In this document: positions 13,701 to 25,152 of the stretch, piece after piece
Numbering within the stretch: position 1 is the first letter of the stretch
Layout of the letters: every line of letters starts with the position of its first letter
Source of the DNA: Trichoplax adhaerens
Taxonomy: Eukaryota; Placozoa; Uniplacotomia; Trichoplacea; Trichoplacidae
Length of the DNA: 64,000 bases
Direction: 5' to 3'
Assembly: GCF_000150275.1 (NCBI RefSeq)
Contig: NW_002060945.1
Coordinates: 6,597,751-6,661,750, forward strand
Made by a program: the position numbers and the translations under genes
The notes under the pieces: model-generated
The model's input: the letters and a program-made list of their open reading frames with translations, nothing else
Databases searched by the model: none
Told to the model about the DNA's origin: nothing

Positions 13701-14311
13701 ATTTATTATAATCGCTGATTAAAGGAGTAAGCTGTTGTATAACTTCTCATATCTTCGATTGGCAATGTTGTATAAAATTCTCATACCACCTTGTTGGTGG
13801 CCTTAATAGAAGCTTTGTGTTTAATAGGTCATAAGTTGATTGATGTAGTTAATATTTATCACAAGCTTATCCGTTTCATCTTTAAATACGTCTTAAGATT
13901 CACTAATTAAGCGAACGTTATATGCAGAGTTTAAGAAGAATATTTGATAATAGTTATATCTTGAAGAACGTCATTTTATAACTATCGTACTACTGTTTCA
14001 GCTGCAGATGAAAACTACCAGTTATATTATAACGGAAATTCTCTGAAGGCTTCCTCAAAGCTAATAAGACAGATATACATCAATACTGTTAAAAATCTTC
14101 TTAGAGATGCCGTAAACAACTGATGGAGAATCAAAATGATCGGTTTAAATATTATTATTGATAATTTGCATCGTTTTCATCTAAAAACTCTAGAACTACT
14201 TGCTGCGTCGTATGCTAACCATAACTTAAAACGTGGATTATAAAGAAGACTCAACGTTTATTTCACTAAACGAGTTTTAACTTACTTATTGATGGGTTTG
14301 AGCGTATCCAT
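4763..14311 (-). CDS. PDZ-RH-DH-PH RhoGEF (ARHGEF11/12, LARG-like)
   Basis: Thirty-one exons run leftward: 14286-14311, 13445-13560, 12980-13029, 12637-12694, 12449-12529, 12234-12289, 12019-12127, 11696-11762, 11484-11548, 11283-11352, 11146-11196, 10882-10939, 10442-10494, 9714-9817, 8958-9059, 8680-8695, 8121-8170, 7954-8021, 7824-7881, 7691-7743, 7221-7314, 7049-7128, 6797-6880, 6451-6489, 6243-6360, 6067-6116, 5824-5952, 5637-5712, 5408-5523, 5237-5300, 4763-4860. They sum to 2259 nt (752 aa), all phases compatible. The start ATG at 14311 has an in-frame TAG 12 nt upstream. PDZ, about residues 18-95: NKYGVSITGHNPV, AGLKAGDMIIK. RGS-like RH, about 112-270: MSEAYRQKPGKVKDKKRW. DH, about 400-620: TKRQKVILELIHTEK, CRRLMRYPLLLDQIAKYT at the Rho-binding helix. 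PH, about 640-745: LLLLEEYIVLLEIKDNKYYL. The family links G12/13 receptors to RhoA GTP loading. Weakest points are exon 7's donor (GTCCTT), exon 10 and exon 16. The protein stops just after PH; known relatives have longer C-termini. Confidence 0.87.
8680..8695 (-). other. 16-nt microexon of the RhoGEF gene (predicted)
   Basis: The exon before (8958-9059) ends in phase 1. The exon after (8121-8170) is open only when entered in phase 2. A 16-nt segment read from 8695 to 8680, flanked by ...TTACAG and GTATTT, converts phase 1 to phase 2 and yields TNLRTR joined to PMPTENSENDLALSDD. Phase logic and splice sites are the only support. The region is linker between RH and DH, so homology cannot confirm it. 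Confidence 0.5.
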
Positions 14312-15124
14312 TTCAATCACACACTATGAAAGCAAAAAGGTGAATAATCGATAGTTAAACAAGATATTAGTTTTAATTTTACAAAACTTGATCGTATAGA
14401 CAGTAACAATTGTATCCAATTTTATGGTAGCTATTGATAGTCCATGGCTAACTGTGTTACATGTTTATAGGATAAATGAGTTAAGTCTAGTTATTGTACT
14501 AAAAAGATTGGGGTGTTTAATCGATTATATCCTTATTTACTAAAATTCGACCACATAACAGACCTTAAACCAAAACAGTTTAATTAAACTACTTAACATT
14601 GAAGCTTTATCGATACTTTTGCTTACCTAACGATCAGATTGGTCTATAAAATGATTATTGCAACTATTTGAAGTATTGTTCAATTTTGAGATAGGCGTCG
14701 ACACTCTGCGTGCCAATGCGAAATAAGACTGTATGCTTGCTTTAGCTAACAGAAAAGAAGTGTCTTGAACTTCTAGTTATGCAGTATGGCAGCAAGATTA
14801 CTCTGGTAGTCAGAGCTACTAATATTTTCCATACATGTGTACCCCAATTCCAAGTTCAAACCATATAGTGCCATACAAACTAATCTATTGTCTCAATTCT
14901 CATTTTAAACAAAAGCATAATTTACATCTCTATAATTATAGTAAGTATAGGATTAGATAATGACAAGGAGACAATGATAAGTTACGCTATCAGGACATAA
15001 TGACGTAGGTAGTCATTAGTATTTTAGTACAGTATCGAATCCCTATCGAATTAGTCAGTCTAGAGCTACATGACTGCGATGCTGATCGGCGGATTCAGAT
15101 AGTTACGCGTTTTGAGTACGTTGC

Positions 15125-15640
15125 AGCATCGTTTTAATGAGCAAGGCAATTACTATATTTAATGTAAAGTTTTCATATTATAATAGATTAGCCACTGTTA
15201 TATTAAAAAACATAGACTATAATTACTGTACGAATATACTGTAGAACGGAATCAGCTATTGAATGATGTACCAAAAATACCATCAGCCTTGGATTGGCAG
15301 CATTGTTTGAATGAATAAAGTAATTGCATTCATTTTTTAAAGTCTTTACATTGTAGCAAATTAGCTGCTGTTACATTGGAAATATAGCTTATGAATATAG
15401 AAAGGACCAGTTATTAAATTATGCGCACAAAAAGTTACTCACCAGCCTTGGATTGGAAGCATTGTTTCAATGTATAAAGTAATTGCATTATTTTTTAAAG
15501 GCCTTTATATTATAACAGATTAGCTGCTGCTATATTAGAAATATATTTTATGAATATAGAACGGGATCGCTTATTAAATTATGCGTTACAAAAACTTATC
15601 TAACAGCCTTCAATTGATAGCTTTAATCTGTAATTGACAT
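15125..15640. repeat. About 160-bp tandem repeat, roughly three diverged copies
   Basis: The phrase CAGCCTTGGATTGG recurs at about 15284 and 15443, with a diverged version near 15603. Between them the order is the same: TAAAGTAATTGCATT, then TTAGCTGCTG, then TATGAATATAGAA, then TTATTAAATTATGCG. A weaker copy of the middle part precedes the first. No coding frame is shared by the copies. Confidence 0.7.
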
Positions 15641-16416
15641 TATAAATGCAATGAAAGAGCCGCTCTTCTTATATAGGATAGCCGTGAAGAACTCTTATCA
15701 TTAATTCATAGTAATATACAAGTATCTTGTACTTGTGAAAGAGCTATTGATACAACTTACAAGTCATTAGAATCTGACAACTACGGTAAGTATTATTTTT
15801 AGAAGAAAGGAAAGGTTTCTGCTTTTCAAAAGTGTAAAGAGTAGTCAGTGCTGATATCCTGCTATATTAAGTCTACGCTAAGGCTAATCGAATACTCATA
15901 GGCTAACTAAACACATAGTAATATCTCTATAGATCATGATGCTTGTTTGCCTGTACGATATGATACATTAACAAGCTCATAATAGCCTGTTATCTAGAGC
16001 CAGCTGGTTATCATTAAAAGCTGCATCATACTTCTATCACATATTCACTTATTGCACACTACGTTATAAAGGGCTGCGCTGGAAGACCTCGAAATCTTAG
16101 CTCATGCATTACTGAAGGACAAAAATGTTGTCTAGCCTCCACGTTAGTCTATGAAAGTAATGAGCTTGCGAAATAAGTTAGGGCTGTTTGTTGAATTAGG
16201 AGCTCTACTTTATTATTTTTGTCATATCAACGCTGATTTGCTCTTACCACAGTTACAAGTTACATTTATGATAATTGGTGCTTTCGACTAGTATATTATC
16301 AATTATTGTTTCTTAGTTCTCAAGACTATGTAACGATAACTATACTGTACGCGTGGATACATGGCTAGTGTTAAAGTCAAGACTGTTATGCAAGTTATGC
16401 GCTAAATTTTACGACC

Positions 16417-16580
16417 GTTATAATGAACTATGGTAGTAAATATAGTACAGCTGAATAAGTAATTGCACAATAATTACCTTTGCCTAGTCCATGCTATAGT
16501 TATAATTAAGTATGGTAGTGAATGTAGTACAGCTGAACAAGTCATTGCACAATAATTACCTTTGCCTAATCCATGCTATA
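16417..16580. repeat. 82-bp direct tandem duplication
   Basis: 16417-16498 and 16499-16580 are near-identical units. Each contains GTATAATAAG-like starts, TAGTACAGCTGAA, ATTGCACAATAATTACCTTT and CCATGCTATAG, with only a few substitutions. It is non-coding. Confidence 0.8.
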
Positions 16581-17343
16581 GATAAGTGTTAGATTACAGG
16601 TGGTTCATGGAAAAATGTACGGTATAATGTACTACAGTACTTTATAAGCGTGGAGCTCCTAAATATCATCGTTACACTGGTAAATTTATATGCAAAAAGT
16701 ACGTTGTATATGCATTCCGAGCAACTAAAAAAAGTAATATTAACAACCTATATCGTTTCATCAATGGCTGAATCAATAATAAAAAGCAATATTTTCGCTT
16801 TATGGTAAGGTGCAATGGTAAGCTATGATCCAGGTAGATCTAAGTAGAAGGGTGTTCAAACCCTAATGCTACCTGTACGATAGCATAGATACTGTACATT
16901 GTGCAACGCAAGCTTGACCAACGCAACTCTAGCTAATTACAGGTGAAAATTAGTATTTTTTGTTAATAGGTGCGGTCCGTTGTCCAGTTCTATACAGGGT
17001 TCTATAAATAAATAATATAATACGAGATAATTGGAGGATTTATTGTCTTCTATACGGTATTATTATACAGTACCACATATAATATGCATATAGGCTAGGT
17101 AGTACTGTATTTGCAGGTACAGGATGTAATCATGCGAAAGGCTAGTAGTAAAGTAATTTACCTCAAAATTAAATTTAATTGAACTCGGTACGCTCCATAT
17201 ATTTCAGTGATTGATGCTTCTGCAATGGCTAACTGTCATGGATGAAATGGGTAGTCTACGATGTGAAGCGAGTTGAAGCCATAACTTTCTGACATTCAGC
17301 AGATAAGATTGAAATTGTGAAGTAAAAGGAACAAATTATAGCG

Positions 17344-19310
17344 ATGTTGAAGTCAATAACAGTGGCTTGTCTGCTAACCCTGCTGGTGTGTTCGAATTCA
17401 TTGAAAATTGCAGTTTTGCCAACGCCTGTTGCTAGTCATATTTTATATATGAAAGCTGTTTCAGAAATATTAAAGAAAAATGGGCATCAGGTAATTATCA
17501 AGGTTAAAATTTGATGGCAACGTTTAATAGCTTTTTTCTTTAGAGAATATAATGCAAGTACGTATTTTTATCCTCGTATTTCGCTGGCAATTAAATTCAC
17601 TACAGCTATGAAGGCATTTCAGATGCTTTATCAAGAAATGCTTGCTAAAGCACTGAGAAATTTTAATTAATATAATTGAAAGATCTCATCGTGCTAGCTT
17701 TTTCAGGCTTTATAAGTTCTATTTTATTTACTACAAAACTACTTTAAACTTACTTAATAATTGCACACAGGTTAGCATCATCGTAACCGAGGCAGGTGTT
17801 CCTATGATTCCCAACATTCATGCTATAACATTCAGAACAATATCACCTTCTGAAAGGGTTCCTGTTGCAAGCAATAAATTCGGCTTACTTGGAATAATCA
17901 ACCTAATGTCGACGATGTATGCTATGCAAGGGACATTTTGTCGCAGTATGCTACAAAATGATACGATAACTAAACTCATCAAGGAATATGATGTCTTCGT
18001 CACTGACTCTATTTACCTTTGTAGCTTTATGCTCCCTCAAATTGTTAACAAACGCAATATCATGATTGGTATACAAGGAACATTATTATCGCCAATTGGA
18101 TATCCAGCCTATCCTAGTAATCCTGCTTATATACCTCAAATAGGAACGACTTATAGTTCGAAAATGAACTTTTTTCAACGTGTTAAAAACACAGTAGCTG
18201 CATGCTTAAAAGAACTCGTAATGTTTAACGTTATGAACTATTTAGCTTACTCTATTAAACAAGAATTCAACATTAGACCCGATTTAGGATTTTATGAATT
18301 AATGTTATCGCCAGAAATGACTTTAGTAGCCGGAGATTTCGCTGTAGATTATGCACGACCTATACCGCCAAATATGAAACTAATAGGATCACTATCAAGT
18401 GTATCAGCATCTCCAGTACCTGAAGATCTAGAAAACTTTATGGAGAGTTCGAGAGAACGCGGCGTAGTTCTTGTATCAATGGGAACAATCTTTGAATTTC
18501 CTGAAAGCAGCATACCGACTCTATTAGCTGGTTTTAAAAGACTTGAACAGAAAGTTCTATGGAAAACTAAATTAAACGTTAAGAATCCTCCAGATAACGT
18601 TAAAATAGTAAGATGGATGCCACAAAATGATATTTTGGGTCATCCAAAATTAAGAGCATTTGTAACCCATGGTGGATCAAAAGGTATTTACGAAGCCTCT
18701 TATCACGGTGTTCCATTAATTGGTATACCGATACAAACCGAACAGCAATTAAATATAGGAAAGGCAAAGGCTGCAGGAGTAGCGTTAAATCTGGACAAAA
18801 ATAATCTTACACCTGACGTTATCGTTGAGGCAGTAGTAGAAATTATTAATCCATGGTATGCCATATAATATTCCGCATTATGCATCATCTAATTATTTGT
18901 TAAACGTTATTTTACGTATTAATTTATTACGTATGAATAATAGATATACACAGTATTATAATACTTCGTTCATCGTCTTGACCTTAAATAACATTAATGG
19001 TATCATTCTTTGCATTACATGAATATGTGTATAATATAATAGGTATAAAGAAAATGCTATCCGAATATCTAAGAGGATGCAATCACGACCCAAACCTCCA
19101 AGTGAAGCTTTAGTACAGTGGATTGAATATGTCACTCATAACGATGTTAGCCATTTAAAGCCTGAAGGACTTGATATGCCTTGGTATCAATATTACCTTG
19201 TAGACGTCATAGTATCTTCAGTGTTTTGTATATACAGTATATTTAAAATATGTAAGTATTTGCTATATTACCCTTCAACTAGCAATGTAGGTAAAGCCAA
19301 ATATGATTAA
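17344..19310 (+). CDS. UDP-glycosyltransferase UGT1 (subfamily A)
   Basis: Exons 17344-17490, 17771-18855 and 19043-19310 give 499 residues, the usual UGT length. Residues 1-20 form a signal peptide (MLKSITVACLLTLLVCSNSL), followed by the segment holding the conserved Ser-His (VASH) whose His is the usual catalytic base. The C-terminal domain has the donor-nucleotide signature WMPQNDILGHPK, THGGSKGIYEA and PIQTEQQ. A hydrophobic anchor near residues 460-485 precedes a short tail ending KAKYD, a KxKxx-type ER retrieval signal. Family role: transfer of sugar from a UDP-sugar to small lipophilic acceptors in the ER lumen; donor and acceptor are unknown. It is the first of five same-strand subfamily A copies and has a distinctive N-terminal exon 2 segment (residues about 55-100). 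It appears intact. Confidence 0.9.
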
Positions 19311-21400
19311 TGAAGCTTTTACTACAGGCTCTTTAGGAAGATTATACCTAAGTATGAGAAATTGATTTTAAAATTATAACGCAAGGAAATTTAAATCATT
19401 GTTGAAGAATAATGAAGTTTCCTTTACGTATTCATATTCTGTATTAGTAGAAGAAGAAATTATCTATTTTTGTTCTGGATTATTTAATTTTAACAATATT
19501 AATGAGATTTATATTTGTATCATGCATACTCTTGTACTACTCGTATATTGAAAGTATCGTCCAATACATTGCATTGAATCATTCGTGGTACCTGCATCAC
19601 TTATACACTCCCGACTATTAAATTTTTATTGCACTAGCAGTACCTTATTAGAGATATATATTCATTAAGTAATGAGATATAATTATACTTCATGTTTAAG
19701 TAACTTTAAATCAATTTATATAATCAAAGCTTATGTCATATTTCCATATATATTATACGGTATAATTGTAATACAAGTTTGTAAAGTATAAAGAGGTAAA
19801 TTTTAATCATAAGTTGGCTGCTAAGAAAAATCTATTGCATTACTTTATTGTTGCATATTATAATGCTCATATTTGTGTACATAACGGTAGCCAACAAGCT
19901 ACAATAATATAATTAAGCCTTAGAAGGTGCAGAATAAGAATAAATAAGTCGACGTGACAACTCCTCCATCTCGGCACTTCTCTCATGCTGGTTCACCAAT
20001 TAATCATCTTGTTGATATAATCAACCCAATTACATAGTTGTTTCCTTACTCTATATAAAATACTATATTGCATTTATGATTGAAACAGTCTGCAAAATAT
20101 AATAAAATATAAAATGTAATATTATCTCTTAGACGCTATAGCATTTTTGTCAACTTGTTTTCATTGTGCTTTCATGATATACAAATACTTACTCCAATTG
20201 GTGCTGTTATAATAGGATTGAAAATAAAATTAAGCATGATTAAGAAAGGTTTGACTATCCTATAATTTCAGTAAAATATATTTAAAAAATTGTCTAATTT
20301 ATAATATAATTATTGCACTTTATTATGATATAAAGTTTAATTAAAATATTGTTAAGAAATAAGAAGTCTTTGGAAGTTTCGCGTTTTATATTAATAGAAG
20401 AAACCATAAGATACAATATTGTTTATTCTGTAATAATTTGATCGATAACTTTTCACATTAGTACATGTTTTGCAAACCGCTATGTTGCTACATATAGCAC
20501 TGATCATGCTATCAATTTTCGTGAGTAAAGGTATGATTTAAGTCATAATTTGTTGCTCATAAAATTAATATTTTACTTTGAATAAAGAAAAAAATATAGT
20601 ATTTAGATATTGTGTTGTAATAACTTCAACCTGTTCCATGCATAGGTAATCAATACGGAATTTAGGATAATTGGTGCTCGAAATGATATAACCTTCTGCC
20701 CTTTGGGGTTGTAACCCTAACTATGTTTGAGTATAGTGATTATTGTACTATAAATCTACGTTCTATAAGTGCAGTATTTACAGGTTTTGTAATTATATTA
20801 GTAAAGAGATTAATTTGTTCCGCTAGAGATGAAAAACAATTCTTTAAATAATTTTTCAATAATCCCTGATTTTGAAATAATGCCTGATGTATTTATATTG
20901 TAGAATCAAACTCTTGGAGTATGTTGCTTCGTAAGCAAGATCCCGTTATTTCAGCTTACCGCTGTAGAATGCAAAATACCGATTAACCAATACACTTTAG
21001 AATACTATTTGTATTGCTAAAGATTTTTTAACATCATGCTAGCATTTGAATCAAATAAAATCAATTGATGCAAGTAATCCTTTAATAGCTGTAATCAATT
21101 GAAAGATTCTCCAGATGGCGTATGTAAGTAAATTATAGATTAAACTTACATTTATATACTGTATTGTGTACAGTGACATTAAACCTGTATCTGGATCCAT
21201 TGATATACTGTACGGTAGTTACTATCCACTATCTTTTCTAGTTCTCAATTATAGGCTATATAAACTTCAAAATAGAATTTCTTAAATTTTAATGCGATCA
21301 ATCAAAAATGATGTAGTGCGCTTTGGAAGAGCTCATTTGTTCCTCGATTATGACTTGGTCTAAAGTTTATTGTTGTATATGTATACTATTCTTATAAAAA
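19311..21400. other. Intergenic stretch downstream of UGT1
   Basis: No gene was recognised. The stretch around 20930-20980 (TTCAGCTTACCGCTGTAGAATG) resembles sequence found downstream of UGT2, UGT3 and UGT4 near 25828, 29295 and 32970. It therefore looks like a diverged copy of the same duplicated 3' flank. Confidence 0.45.
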
Positions 21401-21408
21401 TTTTTTAA

Positions 21409-22200
21409 ATTCGAAGCATATTTTTTGGTCATTTCCAAAGCTGTGATGTAGATTTCTACCCTCGTATGCTGATAATTATATAACTTGACCGTTGATCGTA
21501 ATAACTATAGTTTTTCTTTAGTATGGAGCTCCGATACACATTTTACTGTACAGTGTACACCCGTATACATTATTGATAATATACTGTATATAATTATAAT
21601 ATGCGTACGTAAGGCTTATATATAGACCGCGATTTAGTGGAAAGATACTGTACTACTATCACAAAGGTTTCTCCTCGATATTGGAAGCATATTTTTAGTC
21701 ATACGGTCCGACTCCTACTTTTTAAATTTGAAGCATATTTTTAGTCCTTTCCAAAGCTGTGATGTAGATTTCTAAGCTCGTATGCTGATAATTACATAAC
21801 TTGACCTGTTGATTGTAATAACTATAGCTTTTCTTTAGTATGGAGCTCTGATACACATTTTGCTGTACAGTATACACTATTGATAATATACCGTACTGTA
21901 TATAATTATAATATGCGTACGTAAGGCATATATAGACCGCGATTTGGTCGAAAGATACTGTACCACTATCACAAAGGTTTCTCCTCGATATTCGAAACAT
22001 ATTTTTAGTCAAATAATTATATAGCTTAACCCGTTGATCATAATAATTATAGCTATTCTTTAGTATGGAGTTACGATACACATTCTACTGTACATGGTTT
22101 GGTCGAAAGATACTATATTACTTTGTGAAAGGTTTCTCCTTGATATTCGTAACATATTTTTAGTCATACGGTCCGATTCATACTTCGAGATCTGATGCAG
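21409..22200. repeat. About 310-bp tandem repeat, two copies plus a deleted third
   Basis: Copy 1 (about 21409-21721) and copy 2 (about 21724-22010) share AGCTGTGATGTAGATTTCTA, CGTATGCTGATAATTA, CTTTAGTATGGAGCTC, TATAATTATAATATGCGTAC and AAAGGTTTCTCCTCGATATT in the same order. Copy 3 (about 22011-22170) keeps the TATGGAGTTACGATACACAT part and the AAAGGTTTCTCCTTGATATT part but lacks the middle. Open frames on the minus strand here repeat with the unit and look fortuitous. Confidence 0.8.
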
Positions 22201-22254
22201 ATTTATAGATCGGTACGACGACGTAACTAGTAAAATGATTGAAGCGATCGAACC

Positions 22255-22500
22255 TATCACAGCGACTGATAGTTTGTATTAGAAGTTTGAAAGAAATAGA
22301 TTATTGAATACTGCGATAAAAAGTAATAAAAAATATTAAGAGCCAATTGCTCAAGGTTGTACTGATCTGTATGCATGGAATTGGAGCCAAATTTAAAGTA
22401 TATTTCTTGACAATTGAAAGATATAATTGAAGACAACACTGTAGCCGAACATCTTTCAACCATATTAGAGGGCTCACTACGTCCCTATAACAGTGGTCTA
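22255..22500. repeat. Dispersed repeat, copy 1 (partner at 49215-49460)
   Basis: Shared order with 49215-49460: GTGACTGATAGTTTGTA-like start, GAAATA..A..ATTGAATA, CTCAAGGTTG.A.TGATCTGTAT, AGCCAAATT.AAAGTA, then an end reading GGGCTC.CTACG.CC followed by AGTGGTC. Neither copy has an intact long frame. A decayed mobile element is the simplest explanation, but no terminal repeats or transposase were seen. Confidence 0.55.
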
Positions 22501-22597
22501 TACCCTGATATACGTAGACGTACGTATATAAAATCGAGTATAAATGGACTGTACAGTTTGCATTTATTTAGGTCATGAGTTCAAGAGGCTCACTTAT

Positions 22598-22606
22598 TAA
22601 AGGTCA
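22598..22606 (+). promoter_or_regulatory. TAAAGGTCA extended nuclear-receptor half-site upstream of UGT2
   Basis: The site matches TNAAGGTCA, the monomer site of ERR/SF-1-type nuclear receptors. It sits in a block (ttAAAGGTCAACCCTG) also conserved upstream of UGT3 at 26381-26389. A 9-bp match is weak alone, and conservation may simply reflect the duplication of the whole promoter region. Confidence 0.3.
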
Positions 22607-22911
22607 ACCCTGCTCGTCCACTAACTTTTTTTAGTTACTTTAGTTATATAATTACTATACAACAAAAATGTGTGGAAAATCATTGGAAAATATCCTGATA
22701 TTACACTTAGAAATATCAAATGACTTTCCACACACCCTGTACTGGACTTATATTTTGAATTGGCTATACTGTCCTATGTCATTGTAATGACTGACCCACC
22801 ATTTTGTTGCGTGTGTTGACTGTCAAGTGTCAACGTATTCGCCTTCAGGCGAAAACGTTGACCTGTTATCGCTTGATGACGTGACATGTTGAAATTTTGA
22901 CAGCACGTTAC

Positions 22912-23065
22912 AGTTTTACAGTGTATAGTACAGTACATTCAGAGTGTACTGTACAGTATTCAGCATGTCTCGTACTGTACAGTACTGTACTGTACTGTAC
23001 AGTACCGTACAAAACATTTTTCTACAGTACTGTACTGTGCTGAATGTACTGTACGGTACCGTAAC
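22912..23065. repeat. TACTGTAC-rich palindromic cluster upstream of UGT2
   Basis: Overlapping TACTGTAC/GTACAGTA units fill this stretch. The two sides are inverted copies: GTACAGTACATTCAG on the left and CTGAATGTACTGTAC on the right, so the block can fold into a long hairpin. It lies 150-300 bp before the UGT2 start codon. A reduced version occurs upstream of UGT3 near 26505-26550. Confidence 0.75.
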
Positions 23066-23215
23066 GCTTTTTTTAATTTTTGTTTATTTAGACCGTTCAT
23101 TCAGCTTATTCAATAGAATAGCCTAAAACTTTTTCAATTGCAACATCTTCCTTATTGATATGTGATTTCTAACTAGGCTGTGCAATTCTAAAAAATAACA
23201 GCTACAAATACAAAA

Positions 23216-25152
23216 ATGACAACCAGATGGAACACTATTGCAATATTTGGAGTATTAGCTATGCTCCTTTGCTCCAATGTAGGTGCCTTGAAAATCGCCG
23301 TATTACCTATGCCTGCCGGAAGTCATATCGTATCTATGAAAACCGTTTCAGAAACACTAATCAAGAAAGGCCATCAGGTAGAAAGAAATGCAATAAGTAA
23401 TAGTCTGCAGGCCACTTTAAAACTTCCAGATTCGATAGAATTGCCGCATAGGAGTAAAGCATATACTGTACATTAGTGTACAGTATATTTATAAAGAATG
23501 AGATTGCGTGCGCGAGATGCGAACTATATGTACTATACAATGATAACAATGTTTATTTTTGGCAATCACATCATTTATATCTACATAGTTGTATATGTTC
23601 ATTTATTAATTAAATATATATTAATTAATCGTGATATAGGTTAGCATAATCTTATCAGAAGATAAGCTATCGATGGTCGGTAATGTTCCCGCTATTACTT
23701 TCGAAACGATGAAATTTGAAGGTCTTCAAGGTGCTACTACAGTAGGAGGCTTATGGAAAATTGTGTCGATAATGCTTTCCCTTCAAGGAACTTTTTGTCG
23801 TGATATGCTACGAAACGATACCATTACTACTTTAATCAAAGATTATGATATCATCATCACCGACTCTATTTACATTTGTAGCTTTATGCTCCCTCAAATT
23901 GTTAACAAACGCAATATCATGATGGGCATACAAGGAACACTACTATCTCCTATTGGATATCCAGCCTATCCTAGTAATCCTGCTTATATACCTCAATTAG
24001 GAACGACTTATAGTTCGAAAATGAACTTTTTTCAACGTGTTAAAAACACAATAGCTGCATGCTTAAAAGAACTCGTAATGTTTAACGTTATGAACTATTT
24101 AGCATACTCTATTAAACAAGAATTCAACATTAGACCCGATTTAGGATTTTATGAATTAATGTTATCGCCAGAAATGACTTTAGTAGCCGGAGATTTCGCT
24201 GTAGATTATGCACGACCTATACCGCCAAATATGAAACTAATAGGACCACTATCATGTGCACCAGCATCTCCATTACCTGAAGATCTAGAAAACTTTATGG
24301 AGAGTTCGGGAGAACACGGTGTAGTTCTTGTGTCTATGGGAACAATTTTTGAATTTCCTGAAAGTCTGATACCGACATTAGTAGCTGGCTTTAAAAGACT
24401 TGAACAGAAAATTCTATGGAAAACTAAATTAAACGTTAAGAATCCTCCAGATAACGTCAAAATAGTAAGATGGATGCCACAAAATGATATTTTGGGTCAT
24501 CCAAAATTAAGAGTATTTATTACTCACGGTGGATCAAAGAGTATTTACGAAGCTTCTTATCACGGTGTTCCATTAATTGGTATACCGATACAAGCCGAAC
24601 AGCAATTAAATATAGGCAAGGCAAAAGCTGCAGGAGTAGCTATTGGCTTGGAAAGAAATGATCTTACACCTGATATTATCGTTGAGTCAGTAACAGAAAT
24701 TACTACTAATCCATGGTATGGTATATTAGATTACACATCATATATTTTAATTAAATACGCAATTATGTATGACTGATATTTATATGCTTGATAAAATAAC
24801 AATTAAGTAAGAATTATATGATTTTTATAGTACTTTTTGATCATATGAAATACCTAGCACCATTCTTTATATCATATATAATAGGTACAAAGGAAACATG
24901 TCTCGAATATCAAAAAGTATGCAATCATCCACGCCACCAAGGGAAGCATTAGTGCATTGGGTCGAATATATCACTAACAACGATGTGAGTCATCTAAAGC
25001 CAGTAGGACTTGGTATGCCATGGTATCAATATTACCTTTTAGACGTTATAGCATTTCTTGTATTTTGTTCATACTGCATATACAAGATATTCAAGTATTT
25101 ACTCTGTCGGTGTTGTTGCAGTAAGAATGAAGATAAAATTAAGCGTGATTAA
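23216..25152 (+). CDS. UDP-glycosyltransferase UGT2 (subfamily A)
   Basis: Exons 23216-23377, 23640-24715 and 24885-25152 give 501 residues. There is a signal peptide (WNTIAIFGVLAMLLCSNVGA), the catalytic Ser-His in PAGSHIVSMK, and an ITDSIYICSF segment near the usual catalytic Asp. The donor site reads WMPQNDILGHPK, THGGSKSIYEA and PIQAEQQ. The C-terminal exon carries the WIEY/HL-type conserved stretch, a membrane span, a Cys-rich juxtamembrane patch (CRCCCS) and the tail KIKRD (KxKxx). Exon 2 from about residue 100 onward is almost the same as in UGT1, 3, 4 and 5, while the preceding 45 residues differ. All splice sites are canonical and no lesion is visible. Confidence 0.92.
23462..23487. 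repeat. Perfect 11-bp-arm hairpin in UGT2 intron 1
   Basis: TATACTGTACA, loop TTAG, TGTACAGTATA. The equivalent hairpin with one changed base is in UGT3 intron 1 at 26893-26918. Confidence 0.75.

Larger units (their letters stand above)
14312..17343. other. Three-kilobase stretch without recognisable genes
   Basis: No open frame with family resemblance or matched splice sites was found on either strand. It holds two local tandem duplications, listed separately at 15125-15640 and 16417-16580. It also holds the unknown 5' regions of the RhoGEF gene (reading left) and UGT1 (reading right), which are divergent. Confidence 0.5.

Noticed and set aside
15125-15640. CRISPR-like array of repeats
   Set aside because: Units are contiguous diverged tandem copies without distinct spacers, in animal DNA.
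16800-16880. tRNA-like segment around GTGTTCAAACCCTAATGCTACC
   Set aside because: A T-arm-like hairpin is present, but its loop is one base short and the putative acceptor stem pairs poorly. No convincing anticodon arm.
21722-22463. Chain of minus-strand frames in the 310-bp repeats
   Set aside because: The peptides repeat with the DNA unit and break at copy borders; no family resemblance or splice logic.
22944-23126. Open frame over the TACTGTAC cluster
   Set aside because: The frame is produced by repeat periodicity; the peptide is low complexity with no start context.
23462-23487. Resemblance of TACTGTA..TACAGTA to a bacterial LexA operator
   Set aside because: The window is clearly eukaryotic with spliced genes; the likeness is a coincidence of a short palindrome.
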